NCBI GenBank assembly: GCA_035235625.1
Contig: CP141144.1
Location: forward strand, 21,077,014 to 21,141,013
Reading direction: 5' to 3'
Source: Saururus chinensis
Lineage: Eukaryota; Streptophyta; Magnoliopsida; Piperales; Saururaceae
DNA length: 64,000 nucleotides
Part shown: piece by piece, positions 35,026-47,770 of the stretch
How positions within the stretch are numbered: position 1 is the first letter of the stretch
Layout of the letters: the number at the start of each line of letters is the position of its first letter
Position numbers and translations under genes: made by a program
Notes under the pieces: model-generated
Databases searched by the model: none
Seen by the model: only the letters and a program-made list of their open reading frames with translations
Told to the model about the DNA's origin: nothing

Positions 35026-36890
35026 TGTTCTCTTAAATTTATAATATAGACCAACTTACTACTTGATTTCAATCTCTGTTTATGCTTTTATAGATGTAAG
35101 GCTTATAATAAACTTTTCAATAATTCTAAAGTTTTAAGTTGCTTGCTCTATAAGTATCAAAAGAGATGTATTTCCAATTTTCTAGTTTTTCAATTTTCTA
35201 ATTTTTCATGTTCTTAGTTATCAAGTTCACAAATAAAAAAGCATAACAGAAAACATAGCAAGTTCAGTAGTTGCAAAGAAATCCAAGCAGTCCCACAGGT
35301 TCATAGTTTATTTTTCATTTCTTTATGAAAATATTGGCATTTCCCATCAAATAATAATTTCATCAACACTACATAATGTTCCCACAATCAACCATATAAC
35401 AACTAAAAAATAATAACCTCCAATGTATTTAATTTGTTCCGCTTTTGCCAATAACAAGGTGCCGAAGTTTCAATTTTCCAAAAGCTTTGTTCAGCCTGCA
35501 GCTCTACAAAAAAAAGGTGCTCAAATTTCATACCATAATGAATTATAAGAGTTACACCATGAACAAGCCTTGCAATCACATACTTCCCAACAGCTCACCT
35601 CAGAAATGTCCAAAACAAAACCCAGCTCCTCAAACTTTTGACAGACCAATGACCATCAAGATTGTACCTTTCAGACTTCTAAAAACTTTTGTGCCTTGTT
35701 AAGCAACAACCAGCAGACGAGTAACCTCCTTAGCTCCCCCCGCTAAGGACCAGTAACCCAAATCAAAAGGTTGAGCAGAAAAGCTTCGGTCTTGAGAGAC
35801 TGAGAGACAAAGAAGAGAGTCAAGGAAGCGGGAGGGCAAGAGGCGATTGGCGATAGAGGGCCTTGCTGCTACGTGATAGAGGGCCGAGAGGCGGGAAGCA
35901 ACTGGGAGGGTGATTTGGCCAGCGAAGAGCGAAAATTCCAGTTTGCACAGAGGGAAGGGATGGGAAAATAACACGTTGAAGGGACAAAGGGTGTAGCAAG
36001 GGTTATATGCATAGGGGGTATTAATGTCAATTTTAGTCACACGCTTCTTAGTTCCCATGGGTAAATCTGTTTGGGAAGATACAAGAAACATTGTCACATT
36101 TTATATGTCAATTGCTCTTTCATCTTCTAAAGTGCAACATGGTGTCTTAATCCAATGTGTATCTCTTTAGTCCACACACGCATAGCTTAAGTTAAAAGTG
36201 GCTTGACATTCTTGTGATATATCTTTGTAATTTTTTATAAGATTAAGATATCTTAGATTATCATTATAATCCATCTATCCGATAATCCATATTAATAGCT
36301 CTATTTGGAAAAAAAAATTATCATATATTAATAGTTCCGTATAGCTCAGTTTAAGGGGCTAAGTACTTAAAAAAGTGTCTTACAAGCTATTTTTCATTCT
36401 CTTAGTTGTGGATGTTACCATTCAATAAAAAATACTAATTTCCCAAATATAACTTTTATATGCGACACAGGGCTATAAATGAGTAATGCTACAGCCGTTC
36501 ACAGCACACAAGGCTCGTAGGATGCACATTGATGTGATGGCACAGGCCCCACTTGGGCACAGGCATGGACCTGCATGGGGCTTGCAGCATTAATGCGCGC
36601 ATCCTGGCCCCTGGGAGCATCATGTACGTCAAGTGGCATTAGCATTTTTATCAGTAAATAGCAACTGTTCATAACAAAACTACAAAATATCCATATACCA
36701 CTAACGTATTATTCTCCATAATTAGGCAATAAGTGGAGAAACTCAGATCAGCTGCTTTTGTTACTAAACAGATATTGATATGTAACAGATATGCTTTCTT
36801 GACCACACCAATCAATGGTGCGATAGCTTTGGATTTGCCAATCAATTAAATCATAAGACGATCATAGAGAAGCTTTGATAGTGGAACTGG
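35026..36890. other. Intergenic; no gene recognised
   Basis: Open frames at 35699-36097 (minus) and 35445-35702 (plus) show no recognisable domain. The section 35700-36000 is GC-richer and might be an old gene fragment or promoter. The last part, next to 36890, is the 3' flank of the CBBY gene. Confidence 0.5.
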
Positions 36891-39800
36891 CTAAGCCACA
36901 TACTGCTTCTCGAGAAGATTCCCACAGAATGTCAAGTCAAATCGCTGCTCTGGAGGGTCTCCTATGCAGTCAAAAACTGCATCTGCAGTATCAAAGTCCT
37001 CTTCAGCTGTGTAACTGAAACCATGTACAGAATTAGGAGTACTAAGGAGATTATGAGACCCTGGTAACATAAGGAAATTCACAAGGGAAGATAATCGTCA
37101 AATAAAATAGACAATTATTTTGCTACCCGCTTTTTGTTACTATGCACTTCATTCCAGCAGCTTTGGCAGCAGTGAGACCAATAGCACTGTCCTCCACCAC
37201 GACACAGCTGAGAATAAAGAAAGGATCAAATGTTAAATAGTCCTTTGAATCAAGTTACATACAGATGTAATCTAACCTCTTCATATCAAACTTGTCTTAG
37301 TCCAAAGAATGGCAGAGTGAGTTCAAAAGGTAAGTCATATCCAGTCAAGCTGCATACCTTGATGGTTCCACACCCAAAGTATTGGCTGCTAGTAGATAGA
37401 TGGCCTAACAGGAAAAGATAAATATGGATTAGTAAGCCAGATTATTGACTACAATCCATAAGATTCAAACAGTAAGCAAGCTACAATTATTTCCGACATA
37501 GGCAGGTAAAAAGTGACTGCAACAACAAAAATAGAAGAAATTAAGTATCATGGCGCAAGTATTTACTGGATCTGGCTTTTTACGTGGTACCACATCTCCA
37601 GCAAATATCTTGATTTTTTCAGCTCGTTCAGGACCCAATAGGCAAGATACTATCGCTGATACCTGTAAATTAATACAAATTAGTTTATTTGTGACAGAAC
37701 TTAATTACAACATGTGACATACAAATTTGCTTTTGTGAAGCAATTCATTTATAACGATTGTGTTATTTAGCCACCATTTTGGCTGAAATGCATATTTTGT
37801 GTTGTTTCAAGGTTGATATACTACTCTGAAGTTTGTCCGTGGGACGAAAGTTATTGAAGAGAAGATGTTCTCTAAAAAGAACATTCTTGCAGTGCTTATT
37901 GGTGTCAAAATAGGATCCTATATTGTAAATACTTTGGCTTTCCGGTCTGATGCAGGGGCGAAAGTGAATTGAAATTATGAGCCAATGAATATGATACTGT
38001 TGTGGAAGGAATCAACATGCTTTAAATTGAAATTTGAGTCATATGCATGAGTTTGCTTCATTGCCATCGTGTAAAAACTCTCTTAAAAGAAGCTGATTTA
38101 ATGAACTATCTAACCAATAGAAGAAGAGAAAAGGTCCGGAATGTGTTTGTATTTATAACTATTCCATCAAGAGATTTTCTTCATTTCATGTTGTTACTGT
38201 CTATTGACTTTTTTGACCCTTCTCCTTTTTAACCCATCATTCGTAAATTCTAGTTTCGATTAGCTTTAGTATTTGTGTTCACTTGTGTGGACAGCCCCAT
38301 AACCTCTGGTCATAAACTTAAGATAGTCAACAGGAATTTATTATTAACAGAATTAAGAGATTATCAACTTGGGAAATTCAGTGTCCCTTCATAGATTGAA
38401 GACATAGTCTGCTACATTGTCTCCTTTCAAGCCTTCTTGTATTATACTTAATTTCTCTCTTCAAGTGTTGCTCCAACTTAAAACGTAAAATGCATCTTTT
38501 TTTCTAGCATGGGCCTGAACAACAGACAAAATGCACCTTGTCAAGTGGCAGAATTTACCAAAGCAGGGAGGACCAGGGGTTAAATCTCTTAGAAACTTTT
38601 CCCACCTTCACGACTGCATGTAAACTAAAGAAACTTTAAACTATGGTGTCATTTGGCCTTTTTCTTCAAAATGTCTTTGCCCGGTTAGACCATTTACAGG
38701 ATTCTACACCTCCAAACAATCTCCCACCAGCACTCTTGGGTGAAATTAGTGATGGGTATGCACCCTTTAGAAGTAAAAATTCTTTATCTACTAAGCAAAA
38801 AAGCATGAAATTGTTGACCCATACATTTAAAACCAATAAACTTTCTCTCTCTTAACGGGACAATAAAAGGAGGTAAATCTATAGGTTTTTTGGAGTACAG
38901 CATCTGACCTAGATGATGCCATGTCATGCATTTGTGTCAACGATCCTTAAGTAGTGATCAGATCTCCTAATACAAGACAATGCTGAAACGGGAAATATCT
39001 CAAGCAAAAGGGAATTAAAAAAAGATTTGATGAAACGACCCTCTATAATGATGAAGCTAACTCTAGAGAATACCAAATACAAATACAATCAAATAGCTCT
39101 AACAGGTTCCTCTTAAGTAGTGATCAGATCTCCTAATACAAGACAATGCTGAAAAGGGAAATATCTTAAGCAAAAGGGAATTAAAAAAAGATTTGATGAA
39201 ACGACCCTCTATAATGATGAAGCTAACTCTAGAGAATACCAAATACAAATACAATCAAATAACTCTAACAGGTTCCTCTTGAGTATAGATTGAAATGGTA
39301 TCATCCCTCCAAGTACCTGATCATGCTCAACTTTCATGATAGTTGGCAATCCAGTTTTCCTGGCATTTATTACGTTTTTAGAGATCAGAGAGGTTTTGTC
39401 CTGAAAGCTTTTTTCAGCTGATAGTGAAATCTAATTCTTCAATAGCAGAAGCTCTGGCTCTGCATTATGAGATCTATCTGTTCAATTCTAAATTACTGGA
39501 TTCCAGTCTGCATGTTGTCCCAGGGGAGATTACCAACATCAGCTACCGCCAATCAGCAACAAGATAGAAGCCCATTGAGTGGCAGATCTATTGGCAAATG
39601 TTGGTGTGACAGCATCATATCATAGAAAGATTTTCACTACTAACCTTTCTGAAACTAGTATTTGGGTGGTCTGTGTTATTTCTTTGGTACCCTATTTTTA
39701 TATCTTTTCGTGACAATTTTTTTTTTTTTAACATAGATTCTGTCTTTTTTTCCCATGAAAGAAGCATTTAATAATTGACAAACATAAAATATGCATTCAG

Positions 39801-41628
39801 AATTATAGACTCCATATAAGTTCTTATCAAAAGCCTCACTATCCAAAAGGTGATCATCCTTAGCAAAGAGGAAGAACAGTATGTTATCATAATTTGAATT
39901 TTCACCAGACAAAAGGAGAGCACCATCATATACAAGTGAACTGAATAGTATACTAAATTTAATGGCTCCAAATGCAACTTCACTTATATATATTTCATTT
40001 TTTTAATAAAAACCTTAGTGGCATGCTGGCACTACCACGTTTCATATATTTAATTATGCTGAACCAATAAAATTCAAATGAATTATAGGTATGAATTAAT
40101 AATACAAACCCAACTGAGCAAAAAGATATGAACTATAGGACCTGATTATCCATACCGCCTTCTCATTTGATGTACTACATACAGCAACATTCACTCCTTT
40201 CTGCAAAGCCTCATCAATCAACCTAAATGCATAATATTTATGCTTTAAGATAATGATTGCAAAGAGAAGAATACTGATTGCAAGCATGAAGAAACAACTC
40301 CAGACTCATGCATAGATGTCTAAACAAAATAATTTAAAAATTAGAAGCACCCATCCATCTAACTGAAAAAGGTACAAGTATAAATGGTAGCTGTAAATAA
40401 AAATTAACCTTGCAACACCAGGTCGAAGGGGAAGCAGTTTTTTCTCAATTTGAGCCATGAATAATTCTGTTTTCCTTTTGTGAAGAGATGCTATAAATTC
40501 CTTTCTTTCTTCATCAGTTTTGGGAGCCTTTTCTGGCCAACTTGTCTTGTTAAAATATGCTGTCATTCTGAAAGTGCCACAAGAAAACGACCTCAATCAC
40601 AACTGTAAGAATAATATCTTTAATTCTTCTTATACATTTTCTACAATACTTGAGAAGTATAAAAATACGTCGGCAAGTGGAATCAACTATTTCATATGAC
40701 GAAATTTCAAAATGTTACTGTGGTTATTACTTTTTAATATTAATAAGATTTTGACACACCAAAGGTGATAAATCACTCAGGAAGCGTTACCTTTCTTTTC
40801 CTCCTCCAATTTTGAGCAACTCTCCATACAAATCTACATCCCACGTGACACCCAGTTCCCTCTAATCGACCAATCAGTCAAAATTGGAATAAAAGTCAGT
40901 CATTGTGGAGTAATTTCGCCAAAAGCATTGTCTACCCACAAGAAAATTGGAAAATCTGAAAGGCAAATGTCAAAAGGAAGCTATCCATGTGCTGACTATT
41001 AACATTGAAGCGTAACATTGATACGTAGTAATCCTAAACAGGTATAATGCGACCTTGATATTGCCAGAGAAGAGGAGTCAGGAAAAGGTTCAATTTCCTC
41101 AGCAGCAAAAGAACAAAATTTCACAGTTGAAAGGATACACGATTCAATCAAAATTAATACGGATTTAGACTATCCTACACAAGCATTGCGGAATTACTAA
41201 CTATCCTAACCCAGATTGAATATAAAATGTCAACCATGACAACTCAATGAAACTGAAAACCCCATATGGAAAGAATGGCACTTAAAGAATGAATTCAGCT
41301 ATTCGACCTCAGCAAAAGTGTCGTTGAAGGAAATGCGGTGACCATCCTTCTCCGTGTCCACCAGCACCCCATCGCAGTCGAAGAGTAGAGCAGAAGGCAG
41401 AGAGGCAGACACGGCAAAGCCCCCTTGAGACCTGACCCGGGTTGTCGCTCGTCCTGTACATGCTTTTAGCAGAGCGAAGGAGTTTCTTTGAAGAGAGTGG
41501 AGGGCAGAAACGGATATCTTCTTGCGAGGCTGCAGCAAGGCTGTTGGTTTTAAACAAGCTGCAGAGGAGGAGCTCCTGCAGGTTGAAGCAATGGCGGGAG
41601 GGGAAACGGCAGCTGAAGCCGCCGCCAT
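36891..41628 (-). CDS. CBBY: CbbY-type HAD phosphatase, chloroplast (xylulose-1,5-bisphosphate phosphatase)
   Basis: Eight exons: 41308-41628, 40791-40861, 40409-40567, 40156-40222, 37567-37662, 37358-37404, 37127-37207, 36891-37014. All introns are GT-AG and every phase fits, giving 321 aa, close to the Arabidopsis protein. Family knowledge: it removes the inhibitory misfire product xylulose-1,5-bisphosphate in the stroma, yielding xylulose 5-phosphate, and so protects Rubisco. Residues 1 to about 75 are Ser/Ala/Arg-rich, as in a transit peptide. HAD motif I is LLFDCDGVLVDTE (Asp84, Asp86), motif II CSTSNEK (Ser200), motif III around RKKPDP (Lys234/235) and motif IV VVVEDSAIG (Glu259, Asp260). 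The substrate region GGGKERMTAYF spans exons 2-3. Intron 4 is 2.5 kb and holds a 165-bp tandem duplication. The first donor, GAG/gtcgaa, is a little unusual. It looks intact. Confidence 0.95.
38946..39275. repeat. Recent 165-bp tandem duplication in CBBY intron 4
   Basis: Two head-to-tail copies starting CTTAAGTAGTGATCAGATCT at 38946 and 39111. They differ at only a few positions (for example GAAACGGG versus GAAAAGGG; TATCTCAAG versus TATCTTAAG), so the event is young. Away from splice sites. Confidence 0.93.
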
Positions 41629-41772
41629 TAGTAACGAGGATAGTGTGTCACCGGCCCAGGGAAGATGCAGTCGGCTTTCCTCCGGTCGTTGGGTTATGTA
41701 ACGGTAACATGAACTGCTGTATCGTCCGACTTATCCACGAGCCGACCACATGTGGTTGAGGCATGCGTTGTA

Positions 41773-41945
41773 CCCCCTCCTTCGGAAAAAAACAGTTTGT
41801 TATATATTAATAATTTTATTTTTATTAAATTTAAATAATTAAATACTTAAAAAAATTATAAAATTATTTCTCATTCTCTGTATTTTACTCTATAATAAAA
41901 ATTATTATTTTTTTAAATATATTTATTAATATTGAACGAAGGGAG
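41773..41945. mobile_element. Possible Stowaway-type MITE near the CBBY promoter
   Basis: CCCCCTCCTTCGGA at the left and the inverse of CTCCCTTCGTTC at the right, with a very AT-rich middle. The TA duplication is seen on the left only. It lies about 150 bp upstream of the CBBY start codon. Confidence 0.5.
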
Positions 41946-42180
41946 TTGTCGACTAGGCCACGGGAACAAACCAAAAATTAACAAAGTGGGTTCTTTGCTG
42001 TGTTTTTATTAAATTGATCGTTATAAATTAATTTAGTGCACCCTTTTCTCAAGTACCCAAAATAACCTTTTACAATTACTCCAACATAACCCATATAATC
42101 TGCACTTTTTTAGTGCCCTTCTTTTTTTAAAAAAAAAAGTCTAAAATGCAGCCAGCCAAGGCTACCCAATCCAAGGTGGG

Positions 42181-43070
42181 TGTTAGCCCCTTAACTTGAC
42201 GGATGCAGAAAGGGGGGCGGCTACCCCCATACTTAGCAGTGGATAGTCAAGTTTTGCTAGGCAGCAAACAGCCTAGGTAGCCCCTTGGGCACAGACGGAT
42301 GCTGGGACAACGCCAGAGATGTTCCAGACGAGCTACTCGCCTTGCGGAGCAGGCTGGGTAGGAGTCCTTGCTCGGGCGGGACTCTAGCAGTGAAGCTAGG
42401 CGCTGCTTGGACTTAGGGGAGGATTCCTAAGGCAAATAGGATTCAGCTTATGTTGGCTGGCTGCATTCCTAGTTGGAGTAGGAGACTGGGCAACAAGTTC
42501 CTAGTACGGACAGGACTCGCGCAGGCAGGCTGGTCACACTCCTAGGACAAATGGGAGTTGGAGTAGCTGGTTTCCTCAAATGGGCTGACTCTTGGAGGCA
42601 GCATGGCGATAGACTTCTAGCGGAAGACGGACTCTTGAAGGCTTCTTAAACTATGTTGGGGCGGAATGGCTTTGGGTTGAGAGTTGGACAGGATGAGGAC
42701 TCTTGTATTGGGTGGGTTTTGTACTTCTAATGGCACTAGGATGGCCAGCCTAAGGCTGTGTGTATATAAAGGGATGAGAGGGGCGGCCATGGCTGTTTAT
42801 GATCTAATTTCTTCCTGCACAGCGAACCAGGGAGCAAGAGAAGAGAGTTCTCAGCCTGGTTGTTTAGCCCTGCCCTCTCCCTACATTGTATTTCAGCAGA
42901 CAGAAATATAGCTTGGGCGGAGACCCTTGCACCAGGTCAGACTGTGTTACTGTTTTGTTTATTTTTCCCTTGTGCATACGAGGGGGAAGGGAAGAGAGTG
43001 GCTGCTGGCTGCGGGGTGTAGTCAGGCCATCACGAGTGCAAACGCTAGGCAAAGCTTCATGCCCGTGACA
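42181..43070 (+). repeat. 5' LTR of the gag-only element
   Basis: 890 bp. TATA-like GTGTATATAAAGGGATGAGAGG near 42762 is the probable promoter. Same length as the 3' LTR and only scattered differences, so insertion is fairly recent. Confidence 0.9.
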
Positions 43071-43265
43071 GTTGGTTCCATTGTCGGGATATACTGAAGG
43101 AGGTGAAAGCTTTGTACGGTCTCTGTGAAGGAGTTGGCTGAAGGTTGCTAAGTCGCTGGGATACTCGGGAGAGGCGGATTCCTTGCAGGTTGGTGCTGGA
43201 CGGATCAAAAACCCTTGCTGCGTGCAGACCCTTCCTTGACGAGTTGCTAAAAACACAGGGAACTG

Positions 43266-44483
43266 ATGGTAGGTTCGATGCTGACTTTCATGGCTGAGCT
43301 CGAGGCGAAGGTTGATGCGATGACCATAGGGAATGGGGCATTGGCTGAAGTCCAGAACTCGTTGCACAACATCAACGAGCGTTTGGCCCTCTTCGACCAG
43401 CGAGTGTCCCTGCTAGAAGTTGCACCACACCTTGACTAGTCTCAAGAAAAAGGCAGTCTGGCTGAAGGGGCAGCACGTCTCACCACATTAGCGGCTGATG
43501 TGGCTGCAACGACGGATTATCTTAGGCAGCAAGTGCAATAGGTTGAGGAGACAGTGGCAACAAAGATGGGCGAGTTGGTGGACGAAGTGTTGTTGCTGAA
43601 ACGGGCAGTCCTCAATACTTCATCATGAGATGGGGGCGAGTCCACATCTCAGCAGGTTGCGAAGAAGACTAAGGTCCCTGAATCGAAGGCGTATGCTGGG
43701 ACGCGAAGCACCAAGGAGATAGGGAACTTCCTTTGAGATATGGAAAGCTACTTCACGCTGGTCCATACTCAAGGGGAGGAGAAGGTTACCGTGGCAGCAA
43801 TGTACCTAGAGGGGGATGCAAAGCTGTGGTGGCGGATGCGGTTGGAGGATGATGCAGTTGTTGGTCGGCCAAAGATAGGAATGTGGGATACGTTTAAGAG
43901 GGAGTTGTAGGCACAATTCCTTCCCAAAAACGTGTCTTGGATGGCTCGAGAGGCGTTGAGGAACCTTAGGCATACGGGGGCAGTCCAGGACTACGTTAAG
44001 GAGTTCCAATCACTGATTTTGGGTGTGACGAACATGATGGAGGATGACAAGCTATTCTACTTCGTGGCAAGTTTGTAGACTTGGGCTCAGAACGAGCTGA
44101 GATGGAAGGAAGTGGAGGACCTTCCCGCAGCGATTGCAGCGGCTGATAGCTTGGCGGATTTCAAGCAAACTCCCGCTGAGCCAACGAAGAAGAATGGGGA
44201 AGCGAAGGCATCCAACAAGGAGAACACTAAGGGTGGTAACGGTGGCAAAGCGAAGGGCAGCAAGCAGACTATCTGGCCTAACAGAAGTAGTGGCTGCTTC
44301 ATATGCGATGGGTCGCACCGTGCCAAGGAGTGTCCGAAACGGGAAAGGCTGAATGCACTTGTCGCTGAAGAGGAGAAGGCAGAATCTGAGCACGAGGAGG
44401 TAGTCCGGATGAGTCCCTTGCAGCGAATTGGATGTGTTCGGTTGATGGAGTCCCCGGTTGAGGGGGCAGCTTTGGGTCATTGA
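43266..44483 (+). pseudogene. Gypsy gag with six in-frame stops
   Basis: One frame runs from ATG 43266 to the stop at 44481-44483 (405 codons) with stops at 43437 (TAG), 43539 (TAG), 43626 (TGA), 43734 (TGA), 43908 (TAG) and 44076 (TAG) and no frameshift. Recognisable parts: coiled-coil-like N-terminus (MAELEAKVDAMT, LRQQVQ), the gag core (DMESYFTLVHT, VAAMYLEGDAKLWWRMR, TFKREL, FLPKNVSW, LRNLRHTGAVQDYVKEFQSL), a Lys/Gly-rich linker, and the zinc knuckle CFICDGSHRAKEC (CX2CX3HX4C). The stops are those expected from C to T change of CAG and CGA codons. Confidence 0.92.
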
Positions 44484-44768
44484 GGATTCGAAGGAAGGAG
44501 GGGAGCGGACTCCCCATGCCTTGGCTGATCGAAGCAGCTAAGGGATGGACTGATGCAGAGGTTCATAGGATGGTGGGCAGCGGGTGTTGCTCAAACCTGG
44601 CTGAAGGATGACTTAGGCTGGGTGGAATTTGACTTGGCCGTGGTGTGATGCGAAATGTTGGCTTCTTGCTGGCGGGTTCAGCGAGGCAGATGGCTGAAGT
44701 GCTTCAATCGGTGCACCTGAGAAGTTGGGGCTTCGACGAGGGCGTCGAAGAATCAAGTGCGGGAGGCC

Positions 44769-45658
44769 TGTTAGCCCCTTAACTTGACGAATGCAGAAAG
44801 GGGGAAGGCTACCCCCATACTTGGCAGTGGACAACCAAGTTTTGCTAGGCAGCGAACAGCCTAAGTAGCCCCTTGGGCACAGACGGATGCTGGGACAACG
44901 CCAGAGATGTTCCAGATGAGCTACTCGCCTTGCGGAGCAGGCTAGGTAGGAGTCCTTGCGCGGGCGGGACTCTAGCAACGAAGCTGGGCGCTGCTTGGAC
45001 TTAGGGGAGGACTCTTAAGGCAGATAGGATTCAGCTTATGTTGGTTGGCTGCATTCCTAGTTGGAGTAGGAGACTGGGCAGCAAGTTCCTAGTACAGACA
45101 GGACTCACGCAGGCAAGCTGGTCACACTCCTAGGACGAATGGGAGTTGGAGTGGTTGGTTTCCTCAGATGGGCTGACTCTTGGAGGCAGCATGGCGATGG
45201 ACTTCTAGCGGAAGACGGACTCTTGAAGGCTTCCTAAACTATGTTGGGGCGGAATGGCTTTGGGTTGAGAGTTGGACAGGGTGAGGACTCTTGTATTGGG
45301 TGGGTTTTGTACTTCTAATGGCACTAGGACGGCCAGCCTAAGACTGTGTCTATATAAAGGGATGAGAGGGGCGGCCATGGCTGTTTATGATCTAATTTCT
45401 TCCTACACAGCGAACCAGGGAGCAAGAGAAGAGAGTTCTCAGCCTGGTTGTTTAGCCCTGCCCTCTCCCTACATTGTATTTCAGCGGACAGAAATATAGC
45501 TTGGGCGGAGACCCTTGCACCAGGTCGGACCGTGTTACTGTTTTGTTTATTTTTCCCTTGCGCATACGAGGGGGAAGGGAAGAAAGTGGCTGCTGGCTGC
45601 GGGGTGTAGTCAGGCCATCACGAGTGCAAACGCTAGGCAAAACTTCGTGCCCGTGACA
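44769..45658 (+). repeat. 3' LTR of the gag-only element
   Basis: 890 bp, paired with 42181-43070. Starts TGTTAGCCCCTTAACTTGAC directly after GCGGGAGGCC and ends CCCGTGACA. Confidence 0.92.
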
Positions 45659-45663
45659 GTGGA

Positions 45664-46535
45664 CATGGTGGCTAGGTGAGCCTAACCAGGGCCGCCCTTG
45701 TTTGATGATCTCAACCCAAGGCCGCCCTTGCTGGGCAATCCCATTCTAGGGCTGCCTTTGTAGATCCGCTTTTGTCTGGTCAGGCCTAGGTCTTACTTTA
45801 GATCGGGCTTCAGGCTTGGCTAGTTAAGTATGGGCGGAGATGGCATCGTCTTCGCCATTGGAGCCGTGTCTGTACTTAGAGCCACCACCTCGGCATTGTT
45901 ATTGTTATGTTAGAGTTGTAGAAGGAGAGAAAGGAATGGGGGTTTTGGGGTTAGAAGAGAAAAAGAATTACTAAAGTTTTTTGCAAAACAGGGTACTAAA
46001 TAAATAAGGGCCTCTAATAGTTATTTGGGACTATTGCACAGGACTACCAAAAATCTTAGAAGATACAATTTGTATTTGAAAGAAACATTGGCACCTTGGT
46101 GCATGGTGTCGGTGTTAGACCCTTAACTATTGATTAGGCCAGGGAGATGTAAAATAGCAAAGAATGGACCCAAGCTAAGGGTTTATAGCAAGATAAACCC
46201 CAGCCCAGCTTGGGAAACTAGACCCATAGGCCTACGAGAGAACATATCAACAATCAAAACTGACTGATAGATTCAGCCCTTTTTTATTTATAATTCTTTC
46301 CCCCATTAATTTCCAAATGACCCAACCTTTAACAGACTCTTGCCCAACAAAATAAACCAAAAGATATTGTAAGGAAAAGACTAATTTGCCCCTTTATTCA
46401 ATAATTTATGAAGAACTATTTGAGAAAATGCATCAACCAACTCTATTTTTTGTCTTATTCTGCATTAGTTTCCCATCACCTAGAGAAGTTCGACCACAAG
46501 CTCAATGACTTGTAACAGTCATGAAGTGGAGGGTG
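45664..46535. other. Unassigned, retroelement-like
   Basis: Starts with an imperfectly repeated AGGGCCGCCCTTG-type word (45690-45760). No gene recognised. AT-rich from about 46260 on. Confidence 0.5.
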
Positions 46536-46539
46536 ATCA

Positions 46540-47770
46540 GGGACCAGATATGCAACATTAAAGGTGTTAGAAATTGCCATGTTTCTAGGTAAGTTTATGT
46601 AAGTGTTGCTGCCAATTTTGTGCAAAATTTTGACAGGGCGAACTTGAGAAGCAACTTGTTGTATTGGCCTACCGGCATGCGCTCCTTCCTCGAGTGGACC
46701 ATTGCCAAGTCACATGCATTGTGAATTTTCTCACGTCAATGTTTGTCTACCTAGTCTTGGTAAGTAGAATAAGAATCTTGCTGCTTCTTATGAACATGGT
46801 GAAATGCTTTCAGTTTGGAAAATGTGTGAAGGTGCTACGAAGCAAGTTTCCAAAGGTGATTCACCACTTTGGTTTGGTCATCTGTTTGAGGATGCATGTT
46901 GAGATAAATTGCGAGTATGGAGCCGGAGACCAAATATACACCAAAAATGGCTAAAAATGGTTGTCTCGGTACTTTGAGGTAATGCTCTTAGGAACTCCAT
47001 GGAGACAAAAAATCTCTCTGAAAAAGAGGACCCACAAGGGTTACATCCATGGTCTTTCGGCATGGAAGAAAATGTATCATCATGGAGAAGTGATCAACTA
47101 CCACAAAAACTGAATCAAATCTGTGTTGAGTTGGTGGAAGCCGGAAGACGAAGTCCATGGAAATGTCCTCTCAAGGCCAGAAAGGAATTGGTGGGGGTGT
47201 ATATTAACTTGTGTTTTGGGAAAGACCCTTAGACTTTTGGCAAAATGAACAATGCTAAACAAACCTGGCCACATCTCGCTTATAGCTAGGCGAAAATAAC
47301 TTTTCAACCACGAGCGTCATGGTCTTGTCCTTCCCAATGTCCCCCCTAAACTGCCACTCATGGATTAGTTTAGACCATAAGGAGCATAGGGGTATGCATA
47401 AACCATTTACACTGGTAGAGGAAACATTGTAGCATATGAAAGTCTTGGTAATGTTGGTTATAAGTACGACAATGCTCCTAAACAAGCTGAATGTCTGGAT
47501 CAGTGGCATGCAATTCATGATCGGTATGAAGGATAAACTCCCGGTGGAGTAGATAATGTCTCATGCTTGAGGGCTTGAATGAGGGTGAAAAACTCTGAAG
47601 CATATACTGGCAATTTCCGCTCGGCTTCGCTAAGCTTTTCACTATAGATTGCATTTGAATTTCGTAGCTCAGATAACATGCCACCAATGCTAATACATGA
47701 AGTGTCACATTCAACGTCATCACATCTAAGTTGGGTAGGGCTAATAGTAGTCAGTGTATACTGATTCAAA
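46540..47770 (-). pseudogene. Ty3/gypsy RNase H and integrase remnant, antisense
   Basis: On the minus strand, from 47770 downwards: an LALPNLDV-like RT end; RNase H with DVECDTSCISIGGML, YSEKLSEAERKLPVYASEF and FILHTDHEL; integrase zinc-binding region with LCIPLCSL and [43 protein letters not shown]; then the core end HPQTDDQTKVVNHL, and finally RPVKILHKIGSNTYINL. Frame changes and stops occur at several points. Upstream RT and gag are absent. It lies opposite in strand to the gag-only element next to it, so it belongs to a different insertion. Confidence 0.88.

Larger units (their letters stand above)
42181..45658 (+). mobile_element. Gag-only LTR retrotransposon (TR-GAG-like, gypsy-type)
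   Basis: Two LTRs of exactly 890 bp (42181-43070, 44769-45658), starting TGTTAGCCCCTTAAC and ending GCCCGTGACA, enclose 1698 bp. The flanks are GTGGG (42176-42180) and GTGGA (45659-45663), a 5-bp target duplication with one mismatch. A primer-site-like TTGGTTCCATTGTCGGG follows the 5' LTR; a short purine-rich GCGGGAGG precedes the 3' LTR. The only coding content is a gag frame (43266-44483). No protease, RT or integrase is present. This fits the published idea of terminal-repeat elements carrying only GAG. Confidence 0.92.

Noticed and set aside
35699..36097. 132-codon minus-strand frame
   Set aside because: No recognisable domain, no splice partner seen, composition not clearly coding.
42864..43367. 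167-codon minus-strand frame
   Set aside because: Antisense across the 5' LTR end and start of gag of the gag-only element; also partly present in the 3' LTR copy, as expected of repeat DNA.
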